The position numbers were made by a program, and so were the translations under genes. Under the pieces are notes generated by a model. The model did not search any database, was not told the DNA's origin, and saw only the letters and a list, made by a program, of their open reading frames with translations. 14,462 bases of DNA from DASSFZ01 sp036514635 (GTDB lineage Bacteria > Chloroflexota > Anaerolineae > Fen-1058), in assembly GCA_036514635.1 (NCBI GenBank), contig DATBWU010000058.1:1-14462 (forward strand). The letters run 5' to 3'. This document shows positions 6,930 to 12,402 of this stretch, piece by piece (the first letter of the stretch is position 1; each line of letters starts with the position of its first letter).

Positions 6930-7406
6930 TCATCCGTAATTCAAGTCTGTCTTCTGAGCGTGAATCATGACGGGGATCAAACGGCTGAGATACTTGAGGA
7001 CGGATGCCCAGTCAGGCAGCTTCACAATTTCGGCCACCTGCCAATCCCCAGCCTGACTATGTTCCCTCGTAAATTGCGCGCCGGTCGGGCTCGTCGCGGC
7101 ACCGCGTGCGTCCAATATGGTCATCGCAAGATAAGGCTCGTCATCCACAGCGCCTCCGTATTTCCGATACAGATACGTGAGGATTCCCGCCGCGTAGCCT
7201 TCTTTCTCCGTGTAACTGCACACAGAGTAATAGCCTAAAGCGTTGAGCGCGTCCCAGATCGCCAATCCACTCCTGGGAACCGCTATCGAACTGCGTTCCA
7301 GCTGTCCCTGCCGCCAGACCCAGCAAGGAAAAGTTGAGACAGTGAGTTTATGAATGTCGTAATCCATATGTAGAGCCTCGCGGATGACGGTTTGTGTATC
7401 GATCAT
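6930..7406 (-). CDS. Hypothetical protein, 158 aa, family not recognised
   Basis: I do not recognise this protein. It starts with ATG at 7406 and has no signal peptide or clear membrane segment. The sequence is mixed and protein-like, with aromatic-rich stretches (TFPCWVWRQG at 25-34, ALGYYSVCSYTEKEGY) and a C-terminal amphipathic part (VKLPDWASVLKYLSRLIPVM). Cys28 and Cys63 show no metal motif. It lies upstream of the phosphatase on the same strand, 188 bp away, with no clear terminator between them. The Shine-Dalgarno sequence is weak. The last codons overlap a short perfect palindrome, TGACGCTGCGTCA at 6920-6932. Composition and the absence of a stop over 477 bases make coding likely but not certain. 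Confidence 0.5.
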   Translation of the reverse strand: MIDTQTVIREALHMDYDIHKLTVSTFPCWVWRQGQLERSSIAVPRSGLAIWDALNALGYYSVCSYTEKEGYAAGILTYLYRKYGGAVDDEPYLAMTILDARGAATSPTGAQFTREHSQAGDWQVAEIVKLPDWASVLKYLSRLIPVMIHAQKTDLNYG

Positions 7407-7639
7407 GTCGCGCTGCGAACCTGGTCGCCCAATGGTTCGCGATGGTCAGGGTTGCCTGTGCGATTGGCCTCACACTGGCGGATGAGCGCCCGGCTGTTCG
7501 CAACGTTGTACTTCGGCCTGGCTTACCCGCCAGGTCGAACAATTTGACCGCTGCCTGCACACGATGAGCATGACTGCCCAGATCGACAACCACATGCCAT
7601 CTGTGCCGGCTTGCGGGGCTGGTAAGCGGCGGCTGGCGC
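7407..7639. other. Stretch without a convincing gene
   Basis: Only a dubious minus-strand frame (7348-7668) covers this interval. It contains VVVDLGSHAHRVQAAVKLFD but overlaps both neighbours and matches no family I know. I see no repeat, tRNA or strong promoter here. It may be decayed coding sequence. Confidence 0.4.
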
Positions 7640-7864
7640 TCACTCCGCCGGCAACTTCCCCAGGTCATCGGCCGGCGCCCGTTGGTTGTCGACCCTCAGG
7701 TACATGGAGCCATCGACGGTGACAACATTGAGTAGGGTGCCGGTGTCGTAGGGCTTCTGCAAGAAAACGGGTAACTCTTGTTCCCCAAAACGCAGCCTGG
7801 CCTCTGCCGGGTTACGACTCGATGAGACAATCACCTTGAGCTGTGGTCTCTTTGGACCGTCGGA
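7640..7864 (-). pseudogene. C-terminal half of a response-regulator receiver domain (remnant)
   Basis: This 74-residue open stretch follows the TGA of the upstream receiver gene in the same frame, without a start codon at its head. PQLKVIVSSSRNPAEARLRF (7-26) has the form of receiver strand beta-4 and helix alpha-4. PVFLQKPYDTGTLLNVV (32-48) contains the Lys-Pro pair that ends beta-5 of receivers and the start of alpha-5. The first half of the domain, with the acidic pocket and phospho-acceptor Asp, is absent. The tail after residue 49 is not receiver-like. It is probably a decayed second receiver; a separate short protein would need an ATT start near 7834 and is unlikely. Confidence 0.6.
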
Positions 7865-8242
7865 TCAGTTGCCCCCGTTTACGCCGACGCCCCTGGCCGC
7901 GGCTCGCAGGCGTTCAGCCACGCGGTCTGGCGTCTCGCCTTTGCTGATAAAGGCATCCGCCCCGGCGGCGAGCGCGGCCTGACGGGCGTCCAACTGGCCG
8001 CTGAGGACGACGACGCGCACAGCCGGGCAGGCCACGCGCAGTTCAGCCAGGGCCGCGCCGGCCTCTGGGGGAAGCAAGCTCCAATGAACCACCAGCATGT
8101 CTGGGCGGGCGGCCGAGGCCTGGGCTAAGGCGATGGGCCAATCGGCGGCTTCGCCGACCACCTGCATGTTGAGATCCAGCAGCAATAGACGGAGGGCAGA
8201 GCGCACTTCGGGCTGGGCATCTGCCAGATAGACACGGGTCAT
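7865..8242 (-). CDS. Stand-alone receiver domain lacking the phospho-acceptor Asp
   Basis: This 125-aa protein consists of one CheY-like receiver domain and nothing else. Strand beta-1 is VYLADAQPEVRSALRLLLLD with a single acidic residue, Asp8. The position that normally holds the phosphorylated Asp reads MLVVHWSLLPPEAG, with His53 in its place. The Ser81 of VVVLSG and Lys101 of FISKGETPD fill the usual Thr/Ser and Lys roles. Without the Asp it cannot be phosphorylated in the normal way and may act constitutively or as a binding module. The first 53 bases and the leader are repeated at 11618-11748 beside a NarL-type operon, suggesting it once lay directly downstream of that pair. No good Shine-Dalgarno sequence precedes the ATG. 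Confidence 0.75.
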   Translation of the reverse strand: MTRVYLADAQPEVRSALRLLLLDLNMQVVGEAADWPIALAQASAARPDMLVVHWSLLPPEAGAALAELRVACPAVRVVVLSGQLDARQAALAAGADAFISKGETPDRVAERLRAAARGVGVNGGN

Positions 8243-8320
8243 GCGCTCATGCTACAACGAATACTCCCCGGCGACATCCGTCGGCCGGGGAGTGTTTGGC
8301 TCCGCCAGTTGGGGGAGATT
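8190..8320. repeat. 131-bp direct repeat, left copy
   Basis: This repeats 11618-11748 in the same orientation with 8 differences in 131 bases; the last 39 bases are identical. It holds the first 53 bases of the receiver gene, its leader and a hairpin. Together the two copies flank the groESL block. Confidence 0.92.
8263..8293 (-). terminator. Hairpin in the leader of the receiver gene (terminator-like)
   Basis: Arms 8263-8272 (ACTCCCCGGC) and 8284-8293 form a 10-bp GC-rich stem; a further GAC/GTC pairing near the loop is possible. It lies 20 bp before the receiver ATG. The matching hairpin at 11691-11721 is placed as the terminator of the kinase-regulator operon, so this one is probably an inherited copy. 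The T tract is weak. Confidence 0.5.
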
Positions 8321-8331
8321 AAAGAAGCGTG

Positions 8332-8373
8332 CCCAACAAAGAAACCCGGCTCCCTTTCGGGAAACCGGGTTTC
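8332..8373 (-). terminator. Rho-independent terminator of groESL, displaced by the repeat
   Basis: On the minus strand GAAACCCGG and CCGGGTTTC form a 9-bp outer stem. An inner TCCC/GGGA stem is closed by a GAAA tetraloop (8341-8373), and a T-rich tail TTTGTT follows (8335-8340). Without repeat copy 3 it would begin 23 bases after the groEL stop; it is now about 150 bases away. Confidence 0.8.
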
Positions 8374-8396
8374 CAAACATTGGCCTGCTGTGACGA

Positions 8397-8529
8397 CTAG
8401 TACATCGCGGCGGAAATACCCCAACGGTTTGTCATGCTGAGCGGAGCGAAGCATCCCGCCCATAGTGCCGAGACTCTTCGCTTCGCTCAGAGTGACAACC
8501 ATTGGCTCATTTAAGCCCAGGAGCACTAG
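8397..8529 (+). repeat. 133-bp CTAG-bounded palindromic repeat, copy 3, at the groEL stop codon
   Basis: Identical to copy 1. Its right-hand CTAG (8526-8529) contains the groEL stop codon, TAG on the minus strand at 8526-8528, and the left CTAG is at 8397-8400. Duplication of the target leaves the stop and the last residue intact. It separates groEL from its terminator. Confidence 0.92.
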
Positions 8530-10163
8530 AAGTCGCCCATGCCACCAGGCGGCATCGGCATCGGCTCTTTCTTCTCCGGCTTGTCGGCGATCAGCGCCTC
8601 GGTGGTCAGGATCATCGCCGCGATGCTGGTCGCATTCTCGACCGCGCTGCGCGTGACCTTGGCCGGGTCCATGATGCCGGACTTGATCATGTCCTCGTAC
8701 TCACCGCTGAGCACGTTGAAGGCGATATTCTTGTTCTTGTCTTCCTTCTGCTGGCGGCGAACGTGGTCGATGACCACGGCGCCATCCATACCGGCATTGT
8801 GAGCGAGCCGCCGCATCGGCTCTTCGAGCGCGCGGCGCACGATCGCCACACCGGTGACCTCGTCGTCGAGCTCGGGCTTCATCTTGTCCAGAGCCGGGAT
8901 GGCGTTGATCAGCGCTACACCGCCGCCGGGCACCATGCCCTCTTCGACGCCGGCGCGAGCCGCCGACAGCGCGTCCTCCACACGATGCTTCTTCTCTTTC
9001 AGTTCAACCTCGGTGCCGGCGCCCACGCGGATAATGGCGACGCCGCCGGCCAGCTTCGCCAGCCGCTCCTGCAGTTTCTCCTTGTCGTAGTCCGAGGTGG
9101 TGTTCTCGATCTCGACCTTGATCTGCTCGATGCGCCCCTTGATTTCTTTGGTCGCGCCTTTGCCTTCGATGATCGTCGTGTTGTCCTTGTCGGCCGTCAC
9201 CTTGGCGGCTTGACCCAGATCGTCGAGCGTGACGCTCTCCAGCTTGCGACCCAGTTCCTCGGTGATGACGGTGCCGCCGGTCAGCGTGGCGATGTCCTGC
9301 AGCATGGCCTTGCGCCGATCGCCGAAGCCGGGCGCCTTGATAGCCAGCACACTCAGCACGCCGCGCAGCTTGTTGAGCACCAGCGTCGCCAGCGCCTCGC
9401 CGTCGACGTCTTCAGCAATGACGACCAGCTCGCGCTTGCCGCGCTGGAGCAGCTTCTCCAGCACCGGCACCATGTCGGAAGCGGCGGATATTTTCTTGTC
9501 GTGGATCAGGATGTAGGGATTCTCGAGCACGGCTTCCATCGCCTCGGAACTGGTGATGAAATACGGGCTGATGTAGCCGCGGTCGAACTGCATCCCCTCG
9601 ACGTACTCGGTCTCGAACTCCAAGCCTTTGCTCTCTTCGACGGTGATCACACCGTCTTTGCCAACTTTGTCCATCACTTCGGCAATGAGCTCGCCGATTT
9701 CCTCGTCGGCGGCGGAGATCGTGGCGATGTGGGCAATGTCTTCTCGGGTCTTGACGTCGATCGACATCTTCTTGATCGCTTCGACGATCGCATCGCGGGC
9801 TTGCTCGATGCCGCGCTTGAGCAGCATCGGGTTAGCCCCGGCGGCGACCATCTTCAGGCCCTCGTTGACGATCGCTTGCGCCAGGACGGTGGCGGTAGTC
9901 GTGCCGTCGCCGGCCACGTCGTTGGTCTTGGTGGCGGCTTCCCTCAATAACTGCGCGCCCATGTTCTCGTACGGATCACTCAGTTCGATTTCCTTGGCAA
10001 CGGTGACGCCGTCGTGGGTGATGGTGGGCGCGCCGAATTTCTTATCGAGCGCGACATTGCGCCCCTTCGGACCCAGCGTGGTCGCAACGGCGTTGGCCAG
10101 TGTATCCACCCCGGTCTTGAGCGATCGTCGCGCCTCTTCGCCAAAAGTCAGTTGTTTAGCCAC
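8526..10163 (-). CDS. groEL: Chaperonin GroEL (Hsp60)
   Basis: This 545-aa protein is a full-length group I chaperonin subunit. Two seven-membered rings use ATP to fold proteins under the GroES lid in the cytoplasm. Diagnostic parts are present in order: the N-terminal MAKQLTFGEEAR, the equatorial TTLGPKGRNV, HDGVTVAKEI and the ATP-binding GDGTTTAT (85-92), the apical domain in the middle, then VEEGMVPGGG and the flexible Gly-Met tail PPGGMGDF. The start is GTG at 10163, with AAGGAGA seven bases upstream inside the 12-base gap after groES. It is cotranscribed with groES. The stop codon lies in the CTAG boundary of repeat copy 3. The sequence looks fully functional; the window alone does not tell whether the genome has other copies. 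Confidence 0.98.
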   Translation of the reverse strand: MAKQLTFGEEARRSLKTGVDTLANAVATTLGPKGRNVALDKKFGAPTITHDGVTVAKEIELSDPYENMGAQLLREAATKTNDVAGDGTTTATVLAQAIVNEGLKMVAAGANPMLLKRGIEQARDAIVEAIKKMSIDVKTREDIAHIATISAADEEIGELIAEVMDKVGKDGVITVEESKGLEFETEYVEGMQFDRGYISPYFITSSEAMEAVLENPYILIHDKKISAASDMVPVLEKLLQRGKRELVVIAEDVDGEALATLVLNKLRGVLSVLAIKAPGFGDRRKAMLQDIATLTGGTVITEELGRKLESVTLDDLGQAAKVTADKDNTTIIEGKGATKEIKGRIEQIKVEIENTTSDYDKEKLQERLAKLAGGVAIIRVGAGTEVELKEKKHRVEDALSAARAGVEEGMVPGGGVALINAIPALDKMKPELDDEVTGVAIVRRALEEPMRRLAHNAGMDGAVVIDHVRRQQKEDKNKNIAFNVLSGEYEDMIKSGIMDPAKVTRSAVENATSIAAMILTTEALIADKPEKKEPMPMPPGGMGDF

Positions 10164-10175
10164 GTGATTCTCCTT

Positions 10176-10481
10176 TTACTTCTCGACAATCGCGAGGATG
10201 TCGGATTCTTTGAGGATGAGCAGCTTCTTGTCCTCGATCTTGATCTCGGTGCCGGCATACTTGGCAAACAGCACGACGTCGCCCTTCTTGACGTCCATCG
10301 GGATGCGCTTGCCGTTTTCATCGGTGCGGCCGGGGCCGGCAGCCAGCACTTCGCCTTCTTGCGGCTTCTCTTTAGCCGTCTCAGGCAGGATGATGCCACT
10401 GGTCGTCTTCTCGTCTTTCTCGAGCGGTTCGACGACCACGCGATCCCCCAGCGGCTTCAGATTCATCTTCAACTTAGCCAT
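10176..10481 (-). CDS. groES: Co-chaperonin GroES (Hsp10)
   Basis: This 101-aa protein forms the heptameric lid of the GroEL chamber. It has the classical layout: LKPLGDRVVVEPLE at the N-terminus, the mobile loop EKTTSGIILPETAKEKPQ that binds GroEL, a roof region around GRTDENGKRIPM, then KKGDVVLFAKYAGTEIKIED and a final ILAIVEK. The frame runs open upstream to 10547, but the start at 10481 is chosen because GGGAGGT lies eight bases before it and MAKLKMNLKPL is the family start. It is the first gene of the groESL operon, 12 bases before groEL. A CIRCE-like palindrome 75 bases upstream of the ATG suggests HrcA control, although hrcA is not in the window. Confidence 0.98.
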   Translation of the reverse strand: MAKLKMNLKPLGDRVVVEPLEKDEKTTSGIILPETAKEKPQEGEVLAAGPGRTDENGKRIPMDVKKGDVVLFAKYAGTEIKIEDKKLLILKESDILAIVEK

Positions 10482-10555
10482 GTTGCAGACCTCCCAGGTA
10501 TATCGTATTGGGTTTCTCGGCCATTCGTCCTGGCCGGGTCGATACATCAGAACTG

Positions 10556-10582
10556 GCTAGCTCTCTCCGCGAGAGTGCTAGC
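10556..10582. promoter_or_regulatory. CIRCE-like heat-shock operator upstream of groES
   Basis: A 27-bp near-perfect palindrome has outer arms GCTAGC (10556-10561) and GCTAGC (10577-10582) and inner CTCTC/GAGAG arms. On the minus strand one half reads CTAGCACTC, matching the CIRCE half-site TTAGCACTC at eight of nine bases. The other half reads GAGAGCTAG, and the spacer is seven rather than the standard nine. HrcA repression is inferred from this likeness and the position before groESL. Confidence 0.72.
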
Positions 10583-10628
10583 GCTATCGAGAAGGGGCCA
10601 TGTGCCGCCTCGGGTATAAGCCTGGCCT

Positions 10629-10724
10629 TCAGCCCGCCGCGTACACCCTATACTGGCTAATCGCAGTGAGTTCAGCGGCCAAGTGTGGGTTGAGTACCGC
10701 GAGTAGCTTGTCGTTGCCTGTCAG
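10629..10724 (-). pseudogene. N-terminal fragment of a bacterioferritin-like gene
   Basis: In one minus-strand frame about 31 residues read like the beginning of a bacterioferritin: LTGNDKLLAVLN, then LAAELTAISQYRVYAAG, then TGA. The ELTAI-QY pattern is the helix A motif that carries the first ferroxidase Glu in that family. The usual 150-residue remainder is missing, and there is no ordinary start codon in front (the aligned position is ATC). It overlaps the last codons of the DUF5661 gene by a few bases in another frame. It appears to be a remnant. Confidence 0.5.
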
Positions 10725-11056
10725 GGTGATGCTCGATTCTTGTCGTATCGAATCGGCCTCGATCTCAGCCTGTTGTGAGCGTCGGCAGCGCGACGCCTAA
10801 TAGACGTCCGCCTCGCCTCGAGCTGGTCCAGGCGCGTGTAGTAGTCCGGGAATTCCTTGAGATGCGCCCAGGCGATCTTCCCTGTAAGGGCCAGGTCATC
10901 GTTCGTGACGTTCGTCTCCGGGTCCCGCGCACCATGTTCCCACTCAACTTCAAGGCCTCGGCGGAACTGCTCGAGATCGATCTCCTGCCAGTCTAGGCCA
11001 AGCGTGGCGCCGACTTGCTGGACTTCTTCTGCGCTAATCCGACGTTTGTTGCTCAC
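10721..11056 (-). CDS. DUF5661-family protein
   Basis: This 111-aa soluble protein of unknown function has the DUF5661 signature as I know it: FRRGLEVEWEHGARDPETNV (about 33-52), then TNDDLALTGKIAWAHLKEF and PDYYTRLDQLEA. The start is taken as GTG at 11056 because GCGAGG lies about six bases upstream; a TTG at 11074 is also open. The tail after LDQLEA (RRTSIRRRAADAHNRL and onward) is Arg-rich and unlike the family, and it runs into a bacterioferritin-like fragment in another frame, so the C-terminus may be altered by a frameshift or by a rearrangement. Several DUF5661 proteins stand near ferritin-like genes, but no function is established. Confidence 0.72.
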   Translation of the reverse strand: MSNKRRISAEEVQQVGATLGLDWQEIDLEQFRRGLEVEWEHGARDPETNVTNDDLALTGKIAWAHLKEFPDYYTRLDQLEARRTSIRRRAADAHNRLRSRPIRYDKNRASP

Positions 11057-11133
11057 GATGTACCTCGCTCTCAATAATATGTTGCTACGAAGTGCGCGGT
11101 CCGGGATGAAGCCCTGTGCGCCGCGCGTCAGCT

Positions 11134-11466
11134 CTAAGGTTCATAGGCAGGCTGTTCATGTCGCTGTCCGTTGGCCTGTGTCGCCTCGTGACTCTGGCCA
11201 CACTCGACGGCGTCGGCCACTGGCTTGACAAGCCCAATAGCAGCAGCGGCGAAGAGGAGAACGTAGGCACAGTGGTCACACACCATTTGCACCAGGGGGG
11301 CGTTTGAGCCACCCTGGCTGACACCATTACCCATCGAAATCGGAGACAAGATGATCTCCCCGGCATGCCACTTGCCGCGCTTACAGACCGGGCAATGTCG
11401 CGGCCACAGATGCCGTGTGCTTAACCAATTTTGAAGCTTCTTTGATTGCCATTCAGCGAGCAGCAT
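11134..11466 (-). CDS. Small zinc-ribbon protein with a C-terminal hydrophobic segment
   Basis: This 110-aa protein of unknown function has two Cys pairs, CPVC (25-28) and CDHC (63-66), which form a zinc ribbon. It is followed by a hydrophobic stretch YVLLFAAAAIGLV (68-80) that may insert in the membrane. Proteins of this form, with a zinc ribbon and VCDxCxY followed by a short hydrophobic end, are widespread and uncharacterised. The start at 11466 is preferred over the longer frame from 11511 because AGGGAG lies eight bases before it, and because it begins five bases after the stop of the upstream ORF, as in an operon. The last 30 residues are polar and low in conserved features. Confidence 0.65.
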   Translation of the reverse strand: MLLAEWQSKKLQNWLSTRHLWPRHCPVCKRGKWHAGEIILSPISMGNGVSQGGSNAPLVQMVCDHCAYVLLFAAAAIGLVKPVADAVECGQSHEATQANGQRHEQPAYEP

Positions 11467-11470
11467 GTTG

Positions 11471-11617
11471 TTACTCCCTGTGCCTGACGGAGATGTGTGG
11501 GCGCAACTCACCCTGTTTTAGAAAGCGCTGTCGAACTTTCGCCGCAATTTGGCGCTCAGTCATCTTGCCAACAGTTTCAACACCGAGGATATGCCCATCA
11601 AGGTCTTCATGCTCAAT
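11471..11617 (-). pseudogene. 3' part of an unknown ORF, cut at the direct-repeat junction
   Basis: About 48 codons (IEHEDLDGHILGVETVGKMT, then ERQIAAKVRQRFLKQGE and a basic end) read like the end of a small soluble protein and are closely coupled to the zinc-ribbon gene. The frame continues upstream only through the 131-bp repeat, where its residues are an out-of-frame reading of the receiver leader. Its original 5' end therefore seems to have been lost when the repeat was joined here. An internal ATG (VGKMTERQ) could still start a 30-residue peptide. I recognise no family. Confidence 0.4.
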
Positions 11618-11748
11618 CGGAGGGTAGAGCGCACCTCGGGCTGGGCATCGGCCAGATAGACACAGGTCATGCATTCATGCTACAACGAATACTCCCCGGC
11701 CACATCCATCGGCCGGGGAGTGTTTGGCTCCGCCAGTTGGGGGAGATT
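11618..11748. repeat. 131-bp direct repeat, right copy, with the 5' remnant of a receiver gene
   Basis: Same orientation as 8190-8320, 8 differences in 131. In the receiver frame it encodes MTCVYLADAQPEVRSTLRL, then leaves homology and stops soon after, so it is a dead 5' fragment. It also contains the hairpin at 11691-11721. Confidence 0.92.
11684..11721 (-). terminator. Hairpin terminator after the kinase-regulator operon
   Basis: Perfect 11-bp stem (ACTCCCCGGCC with GGCCGGGGAGT; arms 11691-11701 and 11711-11721), a 9-base loop and the tail ATTCGTT on the minus strand, 40 bases after the stop of the response-regulator gene. Confidence 0.65.
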
Positions 11749-11760
11749 GCAGAGGGGGTG

Positions 11761-12402
11761 TCAGGCGATGAGCCGGTGGCGAACCGCCAGCGCCACCGCT
11801 TCGGTGCGGCTGGCGACACCTAGCTTAGCGAGGATGTTGCTGACGTGGGATTTGATGGTTGACGGGCTGACGACCAGCTTATCCGCGATCTCGGTGTTGT
11901 TCAAGCCTTCGACCATCAGCGCCAAAACGGCGCGCTCGCGCTCCGTCAGGTCGTGGCCTGGCGCTGGCGGCTGGCTGGCGGCGTGGACCAGGGCCTGGGC
12001 GGCCTCCGGCGACAGGGTGGCACGGCCGGCGTGCGCCGCGCGGATGGCCCGGGCCAGTTCGTCGGCCGACACATCCTTGAGCAGATAGCCGATAGCTCCT
12101 GCCTGCAGCGCGCTCTGGATCAGCCCTTCCTCTTTGAAACTCGTCAGCGCAATCACCTGCACGCTCGGAAACTGCTGGCGGACGGCACGCGTGGCGGTCG
12201 CCCCATCCATATCCGGCATGACCATATCCATCAGCACGACGTCGGGCAGAACCTGGGCGCAGAGTTGGATCGCGGCGTCGCCGCTGGCCGCCTCGCCCGC
12301 CAGTTCCAGGTCGTCGAACACCTTCAAGAAGGTCGCCAGTCCTCGGCGCACCATTGTATGATCGTCGACAAGCATCACGCGAATCGGCTGGGAGAGAGTC
12401 AT
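11761..12402 (-). CDS. NarL/LuxR-type response regulator
   Basis: This 213-aa transcription factor is the partner of the adjacent histidine kinase. The receiver domain (about 7-123) has all key residues: Asp13 and Asp14 in LVDDHTMVRRG, phospho-acceptor Asp59 in LMDMVMPDMDG, Thr87 in IALTSF and Lys109 in YLLKDVS. A linker leads to a LuxR-type helix-turn-helix (about 150-213) with LTERERAVLALMVEGLNNTE and VSPSTIKSHVSNILAKLGV. The ATG overlaps the kinase stop codon in ATGA, and GGAGG precedes it, so translation is coupled. Phosphorylation should promote dimerisation and DNA binding. The target genes are unknown. A hairpin terminator follows the stop. Confidence 0.95.
   Translation of the reverse strand: MTLSQPIRVMLVDDHTMVRRGLATFLKVFDDLELAGEAASGDAAIQLCAQVLPDVVLMDMVMPDMDGATATRAVRQQFPSVQVIALTSFKEEGLIQSALQAGAIGYLLKDVSADELARAIRAAHAGRATLSPEAAQALVHAASQPPAPGHDLTERERAVLALMVEGLNNTEIADKLVVSPSTIKSHVSNILAKLGVASRTEAVALAVRHRLIA

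Noticed and set aside
6920..6932. Perfect 13-bp palindrome TGACGCTGCGTCA as an operator
   Set aside because: Single occurrence overlapping the end of an ORF and far from a promoter; no second site to support it.
8502..9950. 482-aa plus-strand open frame opposite groEL
   Set aside because: Antisense shadow of a well-conserved GC-rich gene; rich in His, Asp and Leu with no recognisable domain.
10482..10547. N-terminal extension of GroES
   Set aside because: The family start MAKLKMNLKPL has a clear Shine-Dalgarno sequence; the extension is untranslated leader.
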